Below are positions 34,561 through 48,831 of a DNA stretch of 64,000 nt, piece by piece. Below the pieces are notes generated by a model. That model was not told the origin of the DNA, made no database searches, and saw nothing but the letters and a program-made list of their open reading frames with translations. Location: positions 65,800,982-65,864,981 of the forward strand of contig NC_051067.1 in NCBI RefSeq assembly GCF_004664715.2, read 5' to 3'. Numbering within the stretch: the first letter of the stretch is position 1; every line of letters starts with the position of its first letter. This DNA is from Peromyscus leucopus (lineage: Eukaryota > Chordata > Mammalia > Rodentia > Cricetidae). A program made the position numbers and the translations under genes.

Positions 34561-37500
34561 TAAGATGTAAATTCTAAAACAACTGAATTCAGAAGTATAT
34601 AGTAGAAATTTGATTACAGAATCTAGGGGTTAGGAGGACTGGAGGACTGAGATCCAAGGAGGAAGAATCAGACTGAAGGAAGGTTTCCCTTTCAGTTCTA
34701 GTACATACTATGATGAGTACAGACAGTAGACAACTGTACACTGCAAACCTGTTAAGACGGTAAATCTTAAATAGTCTCCCCAAAATATGATAAGGACTGG
34801 AGGTCATGGACACTAACTAACTTGGTCTAAGTTATTCCACATTGTGTTGACAAATTATAACATTACTTTACATTCTACAAATTTATATACCTATAAATTA
34901 ACAATTTATAATGACACAGTAAAATAGTATTTTAAGTAAAAACACAAGCAGAATACTCCATTTAGGGGAATGAGCTGGTGGATAATATAAGTAAAGCATT
35001 ATGTTAACACTCCTCTTAAGTGAAATCTGAGAAATGTATTCTTATTGTTTGTAAAGTTGAGGGAAGGAACACAGAAGTTTTACTGGTACAAGAAGGGTTA
35101 CATTAACTCTCCAGCATTATAAGAAAAAACTTAAAGAAAACTACCTGATGTCTTGTGTCTAAATTCTAAGCATCAATAAATGCAAGCATATTCCATGCTA
35201 AGCCAGCAAGGTATTAGACTTGAACAGAAGAGCACACTGTGTTCTCTTGGTCCTGCTGGCAACCTTCTTCCCTAAGGATGCCACAGAGAAGCAAAGATCC
35301 TAGCACAGACCCATGGCTGAAGGATCCACACAGAAAACTGGGCTGCATGTTAATATTCAATGTATTTGTGCCCCAAATTTGGACAGAAATATAGAATCTT
35401 ACTTCATTTTGAGTGTTTTGTAATCCTAAAGGAAAATACTTCAGGGAGGGTATCATAATTCTCAAGTTTCAAGTTTTACATCGAGGCACTAAACTAGAAC
35501 TTTCACGAATAATTCTCTAAGTCTGAAGAGGACTCCATCCTTCAGATTTTCTACTTCTAACATTTTATTATAGTAAGAGCCCTTGGGCTTCACATATAGC
35601 AGATTCCCAATCTCTCCATCTACACACCCATAGTTTCTCATTTTTCTTCCCTATTTCTTACTTTGGCTCATCTATTAGTTGGTAAAGAAAGACTTAGTCT
35701 TTGCACTTTAGGTCACAGTCTAATAGATGTAAGAGAAAAATATGTTACTTAAAACATTTTCACAAATACTTAATTATCTTAACAAAATTACCTTCTAAAA
35801 TGAGGACCAAATATATACACTAACCCTCAAATCTCCCATTTCAACAGTGAGTTCTAATTAAAGGAATTGTAATGATGGAATTCTATGTCACTCAAGTTAT
35901 CAATTACTTGTATTTTCTTCGCCTCTAATTTAACCATTTAGGAAAAAGCTTCAATATCAGAAGCATCTGCAACTCTAAATTCTCTTAGGAGGAAAACATC
36001 ATAAACACAAGAGTCGAATAAATTCAGGTACAGTTACTATCAAAGTTATTTTGTTCTAAAATGAAATCTCTATATTAGTAGGACATAATCAGATGCTTTG
36101 ACCATAGCAATGTTAGGGTGAGTCATTTGTTTATAGCCCATTTACTAGTCAACAAGGATTACTGGAGTACCCAGCCTTTAAGACCATCTAGCCTCATCCC
36201 CATTTACTTAACTGGTGCTGTCCTGTAGCAGAGTAACAGGGACTAAGATGTAAAGAGAATACTCAGTATCCCACAGTTAGGAATCCGAGCATGTGTCTCT
36301 GTTCCATGCAGCATTTTATGTACTATCAGCGTAATTTTGATTGCACTAAGTCTTTTTAAAATGTAACTTTACCTCTTCTAAATGTGTGTAGAACTATAAG
36401 GCCTGTGTTGGCTAGGTACCAGTAGAGTAACTGAAGAGCTCTTTAACAATCTACTCATCACACCTTTTTTCATTATCAAGAAGAATCTGCTGCTGTAATC
36501 AAAGAACTTCCAGAAGGTCACCCAGTGCAATGACTGGACCCATAAAAAAATGCTATTTTAGCTTGCAGACATTTTATATTGCCATTTAGGTCCCTCTAAA
36601 CAATAAAAGAAATACAAATATATATCTGACCTTTCAGTTTGAAGTAAAATTTACAGCCACTTTATAATCTATTTTATACTGACTCTGTCTTGTTAACTGT
36701 ACTTAAAATGATTTGAAAACTATCAAGAAACAGATTTTAATTAATCATTAAATGTTCTCAAAACACACAGTATCATTTGAAGCTAGAGGTCTTTTTGTTT
36801 TAGTTTTCATTTTCTTAATAACATACAAAAGCCCCAGGGGCTGTCTCTATAACAGCCCATTGCTGTGTGGTACTTCATCCTGTTGTATCAGCAGTCAAAG
36901 TTATCAGGCTAGAAATAGCCTTTAGGGGTTCCTCTTCCATACAGCTCTAGGCTGTACATGTACAAGTGGAAGTATACACAGCAAAGGGAGGAACCATCTG
37001 AGGGATAGGAACTCCAGTACTATGAAGTCATGAACAGTGACGAGTAGCCTTTTCTCATTATTGTGCACCGGCAACCCACTTGAACCTCTTTTCAGTCTAG
37101 TCAGAAGTTTCACTTCTAATGCCCAAGGTGCCTACTTTGTAATAATTCTTCTGTGTGCCAAGATGCTACTATATTTGGACTGTCTTTAGGGAAATTTAGA
37201 AAATAATCTTTCAAGTTATCCCACTTAACATGAATACTCCAGTTAAGAATTAAAAAACAAAACAAGACAAGAATATCCAGTCACATTGCCAAAGATGTCA
37301 CGGCTAGACCAAAAATGTTGGCCAAGATTCAATAAGCACACTAAGGAATGGTCATACATTAGATATGTAAGATTTTTCCTTATGTATCTTATAGGTACAT
37401 AAAGTCTGTTTCCTATAATAAGCTCTATTGACTACACTCTTTTCCCTCAAATAGCCAGAGCTGTGGACTCAACTGCTGACAAGAGAAACAGACTGATCAG

Positions 37501-38502
37501 GATGGACAGCTTTAAGGCCCGTCTATCCAGGATGCCTCATGATTCTTTAGGCAACCAGTTGGCCTCTCTTATGACAACTGATAAGGGAGGCAGGCACTGG
37601 TCCTAGGAAGCAGGTAGACTGAGACTGAGAAGTGTTGTAGTTATCCACAACAAACAACCCCCTGCCCCCGCAGTCAGAGTAGAGCAGTACAAATGAAGCT
37701 GCCCTCCAGGCAAGGACACTGCTACTGGACCCCGGATTCCTAGTCAAAGTGGTCAAAACAAAGTCTTCCTTGTTTTGTGGTGATACACACCACCAGCAGA
37801 ATCTTAAATTGCTAATGGGAATTGGCCTAAAATATGCCAAGCAGTTAGGGAGGCTTATGGTTAATACTTCATGTTTTTAATGCCAAAATAATCAAAAATG
37901 GTTAATTTGTATAGACTTCTCATCAAACTTTCAAGGAATTTCAATATTTTCAAAATTATTTGTTAAGTTTATTTCGGAAGACAGATGTTAAGACACACAA
38001 ATTATGATTTAATCTAAAAAATAAATGCATGTTTTAAATCTATTCCTTTCCTGTAGTGGGTAAGTTATGAAATGTAAATAGCAGAAATAGTAAAATCTAA
38101 GACAAATGGATGGGATGACTAAACTTGGTTAAAATACAGAAGTAAATTATTACAAAATGCCCATGAATTAATCTTTATGGTTTTATCTAATAATTAAAGA
38201 TATATAAAAGTGAATTTTCCTCACAACACTAAACATTAACACTATAAAGCATTTTACTTATTTTTAAATTTAAATTCAAACAGAATTGGACAAATTTAAA
38301 ACACGCCAAAAAGGGATCTCTCTCACACTTATGTGCAGTGGTCTTCCTAATGCTACACAGAGCACCACCCAGAAGCCAGGCCCTGTGCATCCCACCCCAG
38401 ACATAAGGAAGAGGGCCGGGGAAGGAACGGCTGCATGCTGCGTTTCTCCTTTGCATTACACTCCTCTTATGTGTATTTTCTGTTGAAATGGTAATGTGTA
38501 TT

Positions 38503-38669
38503 CTTTTTTTTTTTTTTTTGGTTTTTCGAGACAGGGTCTCTCTGTGTAGCTTTGCGCCTTTCCTGGAACTCACTTGGTAGCCCAGGCTGGCCTCGAACTC
38601 ACAGAGATCCGCCTGGCTCTGCCTCCCGAGTGCTGGGATTAAAGGCGTGCGCCACCACCACTGCCCGGC
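38503..38669 (-). repeat. B1 SINE
   Basis: Poly(T) then TTTTCGAGACAGGGTCTCTC, AGCCCAGGCTGGCCTCGAAC, GAGTGCTGGGATTAAAGGCG and CCACTGCCCGGCT. Full-length, close to consensus, minus strand. Confidence 0.95.
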
Positions 38670-38743
38670 TAAGGTAATGTGTATTCTTATGCTCTTACCT
38701 GAGAGAAAAAGTACTTTCTTATAGGAAAAGTCAAAGATGAGAC

Positions 38744-38745
<2 letters not shown>

Positions 38746-38803
<58 letters not shown>
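38746..38803. repeat. AG dinucleotide microsatellite (about 29 units)
   Basis: Uninterrupted alternating A and G followed by ATATTTTATAAC. Confidence 0.95.
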
Positions 38804-38805
<2 letters not shown>

Positions 38806-40682
38806 TTTTATAACCCCAAACCAGAACAAAATCAAAGCTATAAAAATCACCCCAACCTTGAAAGGAAATTTAAAATGACTTTAAAAAGAATTTAGTCCCT
38901 GTTTCTTTGAAGACAAAACTGAGGACATAGGCTCCTACCATTTTTAAAAAATATTGAATTAGCAATGATTAGCTCACATTTAGGTTAAAATGCACAATAA
39001 AAAGATCATCTAATAATATCTAAAGTAATTTATTTTAAAATGTAAAGTTCTGTTAACAATGCAAATTAACTCCATAATTAATTCTCAAATAAAAAATTAA
39101 GAAAATGCTCCAAGTAATTCATTCTTAAACCCAATTATGAAAGAGATAGAGTCACAAGTGAAAATGACGGTTAGAAAAGAGCAAGCTAAGGGCAAATGCC
39201 CACATGCTCAGCCTGGTACTCCGTCCACACACGTGAATGAGAAGACCGGCTCTTGACTACAGACACTGTGATTCTGAGAGAACTGCACTGCTTAAGAAAG
39301 CATGGTGCAATAAGGTCCACAAAGAAAATACTGAACATCCGTTATTATTCATTAGGCAGCCTTGTTGAACAGAACTAGCTTCATGTTCAGATATGAGAGG
39401 GAAACAATTCAAAAGGACAAAGTAAAGTCTAAACATGGTTTCATAGGACTCGCTCTTGTGCAGTGAGTTTGCAAGTTCTCAACACCATCAGAGGTACCAC
39501 AGAGGGATGTCTGGAGACCCATGCCCACAGGCATATTCCCTTTGGCAGATCTAAAGGTTTTGTTCTGTCAAAGCTCAGATAGCTAGCATGAAAAATTCTC
39601 CATTCAACTTAACAGGAGTTAAGTTTCTTTCTTGAAAGGCTCCATTTACTTACTGCATCTCTCCTGCCTACATCAGTCTTAGAAGGCCCTGTGGGAACTC
39701 TGCTGCCTGCCTACTCTGCAGTTCCCATAAGGCTTCTGCAGGGAGATTCGATGATATTTCCCTAAGACAAGAATCAATCTCCAATCCACATAAGGCGGCT
39801 TTAGTGAGTTTCTGTAGCAGACTCCCTGAGATACTGTGTCAGTGAAAGCAGTATCACCTTCGCTCTTAACACAGGCTCATGTTTAGTTAGACTTTTAAAA
39901 AGATCACTAGCATATCAGAAAAAATGAGTTTTAAAACACAGTGGAAAGTTCAAATTTAAAATCAGAGAAAATTCCATAAAATGTGTAATAAATTTTTAAT
40001 ATGGTTATGTAATGTGTTCATTTAAAATGATTAAATTCATTTTACTATTGACTCAATAAAACCAACGTGTGATAAAAATTTCTTCCAATCTTATAAACAT
40101 TTCTCTCTTGTGGGTCAGAAACAGATACCAACAGCACTGCAAAGGTAAGTCCTAGGTCACTGGGCAGCTCATAGACGACATGTGACTACTGAGTTCAGTA
40201 ACCAAATTGAAATCACCAACTTCCACTGGTGTGGTTAGAACTTTCAGTCAACCCAACAGTCAGCTGTTCTTATCAAAGGATAACCCCAGACAGTCAGATG
40301 ATGGGTTACTTCTGAGAGGGCAGCTTTTCTGTCTACCCTCAAATCAACAGCAATCTGAAGGATGATATGTATTGTGATGCTCCTTATTTCTAACTACTCT
40401 TCAAAGAGCATTCAGGAATATTGGAATCTGAGCTCAATAAACTGTTATTTACAAGTATTAGAATTGATATGTAAAAGATACCACAACAAATTTAGGGAAA
40501 CCGTAACATTTCACAAACAGTACTTGCTTTAAACGGCCCAAGGCTTAAAACTAGGCTGTGTAGCTCACAACACTGCCACAGTGTCCAGTCTACACCTCTC
40601 ATGTCTTCCATGCTTCCGTTAAAACGGAATGATGATCTGACCTATGTAAAAACAGTGTTGTAAGGTGACCATTTTTAAAGAA

Positions 40683-40878
40683 AGAATTTCTATTTATTTT
40701 AACTTTGTGTATATTAGTGTCTGTATGTATGTTAGCATATCTCATGTGCGCTTGATGCCTGCTGAGGTCAAAAGAGGATGCTGATCCCCAGGAGCTGGAG
40801 TTTGACAGCTGTGAGCTGACATGTGAATGCTTCCCAGACCAGCCAGTCCTCTAGCTGCTGAGCCATCTTTCCAGGCCT
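40683..40878 (-). repeat. B2/B3-type SINE
   Basis: Plus-strand text TTATTTTAACTTTGTGTATA through CCCCAGGAGCTGGAGTTTGA to TGCTGAGCCATCTTTCCAGG is a reversed, moderately diverged B2/B3. Confidence 0.65.
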
Positions 40879-42639
40879 CTTGAAACTGCTAACAATTTAT
40901 TCGAGTCAATTATCGTATTCCCTCATCGCATTTACTTCAAATTTATAGTTTTTCTACTATGCACAACAAAGTATTACACGAAGCCAAGAACATTTTGATA
41001 ATTCTTGGGGAAATAATAGTTCAAAGTAAGTGATAACTACCATTAGTGCAACATGTCTTCTATAATATAAAATACGGTAAATTAAATTTAAAAGACCAGA
41101 ATCAAGAAACCAAAGTTCTAATTTAAAATAGGTAAATAGATATCAACTACAATGTACAAAGCTTAACTGGATTCTTGTTTGGAATTAAAAGCTAAAAAAA
41201 AAACCAACCCCCCCAAAAAAACACTTTCTGGGGTTGCTCAGCAAGTTTATTATTCACATGGTGAGATTAGGCTGGATTCTTCAGTTTGCACCACATTTCT
41301 CTGTACTGTAAAATTTACCAATATAACTATACCTGTTTTGAAATCAGAAAATAAAGATGTACTATTACAAAAATAAAACACTAAGCTATTAATTTCAAGC
41401 TAAGCCCATTATTTTGATAAGACATATAAAAAGGTGTCTAAATTAGGTTAGAAATAAGGATAGAGAACTAAATAAAATGCATAAACACAAACTATAATTT
41501 GCAATAAAACTGAAGTCTCAATGTCAAGGAGTTTTTTCTTTTTTCCTAGAAAAGGGATGGAAAAGTGGGTCAGTCTATGACTCATTAAATATATGGGTCA
41601 AGACCTTTGCGTATCTTATATGTAAATATGTGAATGCTTATTTAAAAAATATGTAACAAACAAACAGCCAAAGCCATCAATTACTTGACACTGGTATATT
41701 TTCAGTGCCATCCAAAAAAACTGTTTTTGTGAAAATTTTGGGATTTTTTAAAACATAAATTACTATAAAGATTCAATATATACACATTAGGATATCATTG
41801 ACTAAAATACTTTAAATCACAAGACACCTAGAAAACTAGTGTTATTACTGAATGAAATGTTAGTTTGCCCTTTAGCTTACTTGTAGCATGTAGTTACAAT
41901 TTCTGTCTTAATTTTCAGAGTGAAACACATAGCTGCCATTTCTGTTTACAAAGAGTTTAATACATAAAGCTTACATTTTCCCAATAATTTAATGACATGT
42001 ATACAGAACATATAAGACAATCTAGAAATTAAAATAAGCCTCTAATTAGATGTTTAAACCAGGCTTTCAAACTACATCTGTAATGGCAATTATTTTTACT
42101 AAAGCAAAATTTAGTTCTACAGATGTCAGTCTTGCGTAATATTTATAAAATTCTTTGAGTCATTATGTTTTCAATGTTATTACCAATATCTTTTACATTA
42201 TTAACTAGCTGGATACATACCCTTTCACACCATAGAGAAGGCTAAGTTTAATAGGCTATTATTTGGTATTCAGGTGTAAACTTGATTATTTTTTGCTTTC
42301 TCAGGCATGCAAAATTAGAATTGATCTTTCTCTCTTAAATATTTCTTTTAGAATAAAAATGGGGCTTGGGTCAAATGTTCTGACAGTTATTTTTTGTGCT
42401 AAATATAAATTACAAATGAACAATATTTGCAGCATGTATTATCTTTAATAGACTGTTTCCTATCAGTACCCTTGGAAGGAAATTCAATATGGAAGCAATA
42501 TCCGAGCAGCTATGAGCTTAGTTCTCTATGTAGTTCTCTCTCATTGCCCCAATCTCAAGGTCACCTGCCTTGCAAATGCTAAGTAAACTCTCTGAATCAT
42601 AGTGAGTACATTAAGAATAACAAAGTTATAACACCTACA

Positions 42640-43880
42640 CAACTCATTGAACATGGATTTGAGAAGCTGGTGCCTATATAGAGCCTTTGCCCCTATGTCC
42701 TAGCATCTTTAGTAAAGGATGGTACACTGCACACTTCCAAAAGGGAAATGCAAGCACCAACCCAGCCACAAACCCTCTGATCTACAATGGTGTCCTGCCT
42801 GCAGCCTATGGTGGGGCAATGGTGGCACAAAGCTTATGTGAGTAACCAACCAATAACTGATTTGACTTAAGGCCCAGTCCATGAGAGAACCTATACCCAG
42901 CACTACTTGGGTTGCCAAGAACCAGAGACTAGATAATGCAGGGACCTAGGGTAAAACCAAGTAACACTGGTCTTACAAAAGAAAAAACAAAAACAACAAA
43001 CAGTGATAAAATGACTCTTAATGACATTCTGCTATACTCATAGATCAGTGCCTTGTTCAGCCATCATCAGAGAAGCTTCCTCCTGCAGCAGATGGGAACA
43101 AATACAGACACCCACAGACATTATGTATAGAATGAGAGGCCTTTGGACACTCAGTCCTAAATAGGATGTCTCCATCAAATCTCTGCCCTCAGAACTAGGA
43201 CTCCGTGGAAGAGGCAGAAAAGAGTATAAAAGCCAGAGGGGTTAGAGAACACCAAGGAAACAAGGCCCCTTAAATCAATACAGGCAAAGCTCATCTGAAC
43301 TCAGGGAATGATGCAGCCCACGGCCTGCACCAGGTCCTCTGTGTACACATTATGGCTTCCAGCTTAGTGTTTTTTATGGGATTCCTGAGTATGCGAATGG
43401 GTGGGTCTCTGATTCTTGTGCCTTCTGTTGGGCTCCTTTCCTTCTGTTGGTTTGTCCAGTACAACTCTAATGTGACAGTTTTTGTTTTGTTATATTAAAA
43501 AAACAACAACAAATGATGAAAGACAATCTAACCACTAGGGTAAAGGTTAACAGCTAATCTATCATTTATACCTGTTGGGAGAGAGAGTCAGTTTTTCTAA
43601 CAGTGACACTGGGTTTATCAAGCACTCCAGGGAGGGCCTCATTTTGATCAATATATAATGGACTCCATAGGGTTTTTTTTGGGGGGGGTTGTATGCTTTT
43701 ATTCGGTTAGAGTTTGATGTTTTGTTTTCTTGGTTTTGTTGTACTGGGTTTTTGAAAAAGAACTTAGAGTTGAGTGGGTGTAGGGAGGGGGAAAGGATCG
43801 AGAATGACTTGGGGGAGGGGAAGAATATGATCAAAATATATTCAAATTTAAAATTATAAATAATATAACATTTTAAAAAA
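42640..43880 (+). repeat. LINE-1 3' UTR fragment
   Basis: CAGCCACAAACCCTCTGATC, CAATGGTGTCCTGCCTGCAG, ATGATGCAGCCCACGGCCTG, and the terminal GGGGAAGAATATGATCAAAA with AAATATATTC match rodent L1 3' UTR and end. Ends in an A/T-rich remnant near 43870. Confidence 0.55.
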
Positions 43881-44279
43881 GAAGAGCACAGCTGTCAAGT
43901 ACACATCTTTGAGGACGAATCATCAGACACACGTGTCTCCTTAGACATTTCTATAGCTTGTCTACCAAACCAAAAAGCATCATCAGTCCTGTCACTTTAC
44001 CTCAGGACGCAAATCTCTCAGTCAGGTACTTGACTCCACTCTATACTATCACCTGAAACGAGTCAGAAAGGGCCCACTTTGGGGAAGACATATTTTAAAA
44101 GCAGGGGTATAGAAAACAGGGCAATGATGGGGAAAGGGTTTGAGTAGGGAATGGAATGGAGAGTAGGGCAGAAGAGGGCATGGGGGGATAATTAGAACTC
44201 ATACGAAAACCCATTTTATAAGCTTCTTAAACACACACGCACAAACATGCATAAATACCAAAGGGGTTAAATTCACATT

Positions 44280-44850
44280 ATCCTACACAGGGGATAATGT
44301 TCCAAGCTCTAGATGGCCAAATAACAAGCCTAATGCCAAATGAGGGGTGCCTCCCCTCAAGTTGTTGGTCAGAGGGTTCCCAGAGGAACAATATAGACTA
44401 CTGGCAATGTTCTAGGTTCCTCACCAGAACTTGATGATGAGAGCCCATTGCTGAACATACTACATACTTTGGTCACAGAGCATGGAAAAATCAAGCTGGT
44501 ACCGAGAAAGAAGTTTCTTCCCAGAAGGATAGCTTTCATAGTACTTACTGGGAGAATCTAAGTAGGCTTCTGGAGAGAAAAGTCATTAATGATCTTATGC
44601 AGCTGTAAATACGGTGAGCTACCATAATGACCAGCTTGGAAAGATACGCTCTTAAGTACAATTGTGGCACAAATGTTAGAGGTAACCAGTTGCATTCTGA
44701 TTACATTTAAGGCCTGCTCCATGAGCGGAAACGGATGCCTGCTATTGTAAATCTGACCAAGAATCCATGGCTGGGAAGATTAGAGGCCTCAGGTGTCCTG
44801 TAGCAATTTTCTGAAATACAAATTTCCATCTTAGAAGTTCCTTAAGACTC
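44280..44850 (+). repeat. Possible second LINE-1 3' UTR fragment
   Basis: GTGGCACAAATGTTAGAGGT, AACCAGTTGCATTCTGATTA and ATTTAAGGCCTGCTCCATGA resemble an older L1 3' UTR; strongly diverged, boundaries approximate. Confidence 0.4.
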
Positions 44851-46254
44851 AGGATATTCTAAAGACAGAATTTTTAAACATCTCAGTTTTTCAAAACTCA
44901 GATAAATTCCCATGGTATTATGGACCTGAGCTTTGTCAAGACTCATCCTCTTGAAAATTTCTGAGTGTGGAAACTTTAGCCATAGCCTCCTGCATTAGGA
45001 TACATACCTCACAAAAGCAAGAACAATATCTGTTTAACACTGTTCTCACAGCAGCTGGCATAACTCCAGGCACAAACTATTCCTGGAAGACATCGGATAA
45101 CTGAGCCCAGGAAGAAATGAACACACCTGCAGCCTACATATAGTGCATGAGGAATCCAACCATTTGCAGACAAGAAACAATGCTTCCTTATAGGCTGCTG
45201 ACATCTATGAGCAAAGAGCAAACAGGTCTAACTCCAACCAGTAAAAACCCAGAACACGAGACACAGAGCCAGTTTTATAGAAATAATTTCATAGAACAAT
45301 TTTATATAAATTTACAGTTTATTTCTAATAAACTATTGGGAAAAAACTTATGTTCTTTTGTTTCCTTGGGGTCAATTATACAGAGTGAATAAATTAACCA
45401 CAAAATAATAGACAAAAATCCAAAACAAAACAAAATAATAGCCAAAATATGGCCAAAAATGATAGTTCAAAATATAGAAGCATTTTTAAAAAGATCAAAC
45501 CAAAAAGTGAATGTTTTCTTTTATAATCCCAAGAACAGCAAAACTTCCAGCATTTTTATGTAGCGAAGAATATACAAATACTTCATATTTTAAAATGTCT
45601 AAAATTGGGCCCAATAAATGATTTAATTTACTATTTATGTAAGTTTCCACTGGGGCAGGAAGCCTCAGTCTGATAGCATTAGCCCTGGCTATATAATGAG
45701 ACCCCAATTGCCCCCATCTCCACAAATTCACTTGTATAGTTCTATGTCAGTTTTCCTAAAGAAGAGGGTCAGAGATAAATAATTGTTTAAAAAACACATT
45801 TAGTGTAAATTTAGCCTGCTTTTCTTTTCCAGAAGTACATACTGAGGAAATGTGTGTCCAGAATCACAGTTTTCTGTTTTTGAGTTTGACTTCATCCTCC
45901 CTATTTTGAGAGGGAAATGAACAGCAAGTTTCAGACTCAAAACAATGCATCAGGATGGCCTGTATTTTCACACAGGTACACTTATGGCCTGTCCGTGTTA
46001 AAGTAACATGTACTTTAATCTAGATCTGTAAGCTGGACTTTGGCTAACACAATTAAAGCAGGAAGAAAATAAATAAAACTTGAGATTATCCGTTCAGTGA
46101 AATTTAAACAATTCTTATAGAAGCAATCTTACACTAGAAAAAGCATGCTACAAAGTCTCCTGGAATAATTAGAAAAGTGCACTTGGAGCAAGAGACCTTG
46201 AATATATATATATATATATCCCCAATAGTCCAACATTTGACAGTTTGTTCTTTT

Positions 46255-46424
46255 GTTTTGTTTTGTTTTTATGTTTTTTTCCGAGACAGGGTTTCTCTTG
46301 TGTAGCTTTGCGCCTTTCCTGGAACTCACTTGGTAGCCCAGGCTGGCCTCGAACTCACAGAGATCCGCCTGGCTTTGCCTCCCGAGTGCTGGGATTAAAG
46401 GCGTGCGCCACAACCGCCCGGCAA
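46255..46424 (-). repeat. B1 SINE
   Basis: TTTTGTTTTG tail, CCGAGACAGGGTTTCTCTTG, AGCCCAGGCTGGCCTCGAAC, GAGTGCTGGGATTAAAGGCG and ACCGCCCGGC; near consensus on the minus strand. Confidence 0.95.
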
Positions 46425-46489
46425 CAGTTTGTTCTTAATAGCATCAGAGATGTCTAATAACTGTTTGCTGAATAATTAATGTGCCCACT

Positions 46490-46690
46490 GTGGTAACAAG
46501 TGCTCAGATTTACTGAACGCTTGTCTTGTGCTAGGCACTGCTCAGTATTTTAGATTCAAGGCTGACAACACTTCTAAGAACTAGGTACTACTATAAAGTC
46601 CTACTTTGAACACAGAGGAAAAGTGGCCAGGGGATGTTGGGAAGAAGTATGGCTAGGGTTTAAATGAAGGTATCTGATGGCAAAATTTCC
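46490..46690 (-). repeat. MIR SINE (ancient)
   Basis: TTTACTGAACGCTTGTCTTG, TGCTAGGCACTGCTCAGTAT and AACTAGGTACTACTATAAAG correspond to the reverse MIR consensus, diverged. Confidence 0.45.
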
Positions 46691-47044
46691 CGACTGTGGA
46701 AAATATTATGGCTTCTTAAGAAGTAAGATTTAGAAATAGTTCTATATAAGAATTTAAAAACCAAAGTTGTTTCTTCCATATCTCAGTGATTTCTGGACAA
46801 AATAAAAAACCCAGAGCTCTGAAGTTAGCAGAGATAAAGGCATGAAGGAGTTTACTGAGATTACTCTAAATGTAGAACAAAGTAACAGTGTTGTCTGTAA
46901 TGGGAAGTGATAAGATATTTTGGAAACATTGCATTTATCACTGGTTGGACTATCATCTGAACAAAGATCAAACTAAATATGGACTTACAGTATTACCTGT
47001 TGCCTCATATCATTCTGAAGAAAACAAAGTCCCTACAAGCCTAC

Positions 47045-47125
47045 CTTGGCAAAAAACACGGTGAGGTGAGTTTCGCTGCCAACAATCCAAATAGGGAATT
47101 TTGGAGATTTCAAGTAAGAACCAAC
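47045..47125 (-). CDS. Mindy3: Mindy3 coding exon with catalytic histidine, residues 268-294
   Basis: An 81-nt exon of exactly 27 codons, phase 0 at both ends, with acceptor TTATTCTAG and donor GTAGGC. It reads VGSYLKSPKFPIWIVG then SETHLTVFFAK and is identical to the human protein as I remember it. The histidine in SETHLTVFF is residue 287 in the 445-residue numbering. This is the catalytic general base that pairs with the N-terminal cysteine in MINDY deubiquitinases. Its presence, together with complete conservation of the surrounding residues, indicates that the encoded enzyme remains catalytically competent. Confidence 0.97.
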
Positions 47126-47611
47126 CTAGAATAAATTCAGCAAAGTAAAACAAATAAATGAAAAAATTTATGATGCCCCTTAAATATTTGTTCAGAATTA
47201 TGTGAAACATAACAAAGTTATCTAATTAACATTTCTTATCCACAGGGGTTAAATGCTGAGTACAGAAGGGAACTATTCCTAAACTGACATTGCATCTTTA
47301 AACCAGAACAAAGCAATGTAGATCTTAGAGGATACACATGCATCGTGAGGACTTTAGCTCAAAAACTCAGTCTCAGATTTTGCTACATTTCCCAGATAGA
47401 AGGGTTACCTTAGGAATTTCAACTCGGCACAAAGTTAGTCATAAATTTAGAATTACTTCATAAGGTAATAATTATAAATCAATGACCAAGATAAGGGCAC
47501 CCTTTTTCTTAAAGAGTTTAGGCTAATACAATAACTTCCCCTAAGAAAAAGTTTAGTCTATAAAGGACTCCTGCATGGAAAGTTCAAGGTTCTACAACAT
47601 ACACAGTATTT

Positions 47612-47763
47612 TGTTTCTGTTTTTTGAGACAGGGTTTCTCTGTACCGTTGGAGCCTGTCCTGAAACTTGATCTGTAGACCAGGTTGGTCTTGAACTCACA
47701 GAAATCTGCCCATCTCTGCCACCCAGGTGCTAGGATTAAAGGTGTGTACCACCACTGCCCAGG
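47612..47763 (-). repeat. B1 SINE, moderately diverged
   Basis: TTTTTTGAGACAGGGTTTCT, TGTAGACCAGGTTGGTCTTG and GTGCTAGGATTAAAGGTGTG, ending ACCACTGCCCAG. Confidence 0.85.
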
Positions 47764-48639
47764 GCATACATAGTATCTTTAAAATAAAAAGCTATACTTA
47801 CAGTTTGCCTGCAAGGTCATATATATACAAGTATGTGCCCCCCCCCAAAGGTTTTAATTCTCTATATAAGACTGTGCCAAAAACTTGCATTTTATTTGTA
47901 ACTGAGATAAAAAGTGCATTTTGAACAAGTAAGACAAATTCACACAATCCATCACGTTTACCCTAATCAATTATTCCATACTTCCACGAAAACACTTCCC
48001 TTAAAATCAACTAATCTTAAAAACAACCAATCGAGTTTGCTTTCCTGTCTCCTTCAGACTGACTATAACCGGGCAACTCTAAGAAGCGACTTGTGGCACT
48101 CGGGCCATTATTCTTCCCTATTCAGCCAGCAGCCATGCTCCAGCACCACCATGGCCCTGGGGAGTTTACAAGAGAGGTGGAAGGCAGGAACTCTTGTATC
48201 CATGGGCAGAAGACTCAGTTCCTTTGTCCTGTGAAAGCAGGGACAAGTTGATGTGCTAACATGAGACAGAAAACTGGTCAAGTAGGAAGGCTTCTTTGAG
48301 GACAGCAGAGAAGGAAATGAGGGAAAAAAGGATAGCTAGTGCTCAGTTCGTGTCCATTGGGGCTGGAGAGATGAGCAACAGAGATTGCACTCTAACTGGA
48401 GCAGAGAGGTGCACAGTGGCAGGCTCTGGCCTGAACCTAAGCACCAACTACAGAGCTAGAATCACAGACAGGGAGGGGTCCTGACTCTAGACTAAGACTC
48501 TACCACACAGTGGACAGTCAAGACACTGCTTCATTTCCCTTAGAAAAAGCATGTGCATTTCACTTAAGGCAGAGGTTTAAAAAAAAAAAGTGAAAATTTA
48601 TAGTAGGAACAAAGGATAAATGAATGCTGAACTAACAGT

Positions 48640-48831
48640 TTTTTTTTTTTTTTTTAAGGTGTATTTATTTATTATGTATACAGCATTCTGCCTGCATGTA
48701 TTCAGAGGCCAGAAGAGGGCACCAGATCTCATTATAGATGGTTGTGAGCCACCATGTGGTTGCTAGGAATTGAACTCAAGACCTCTGCAAGAACAGCCAG
48801 TGCTCTTAACCTCTGAGTCATCTCTCCAGCA
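48640..48831 (-). repeat. B2/B3-type SINE
   Basis: Poly(T), GGTGTATTTATTTATTATGT, GAGGCCAGAAGAGGGCACCA, GAGCCACCATGTGGTTGCTA and GAGTCATCTCTCCAGC read as a reversed B3/B2 element. Confidence 0.75.

Larger units (their letters stand above)
29729..47044 (-). other. Mindy3: Mindy3 intron (17.3 kb, largest in window)
   Basis: Contains B1, B2 and L1 fragments listed separately and long AT-rich stretches (29.8-31.0, 34.9-38.2, 38.9-40.6, 40.9-42.6 and 45.0-46.2 kb) in which I recognise no element or conserved exon. Confidence 0.9.

Noticed and set aside
46129..46413. Frames across B1 elements (also 31018-31260, 31705-31923, 38229-38573)
   Set aside because: These are translated B1 SINEs; B1 is transcribed by RNA polymerase III and does not encode protein.
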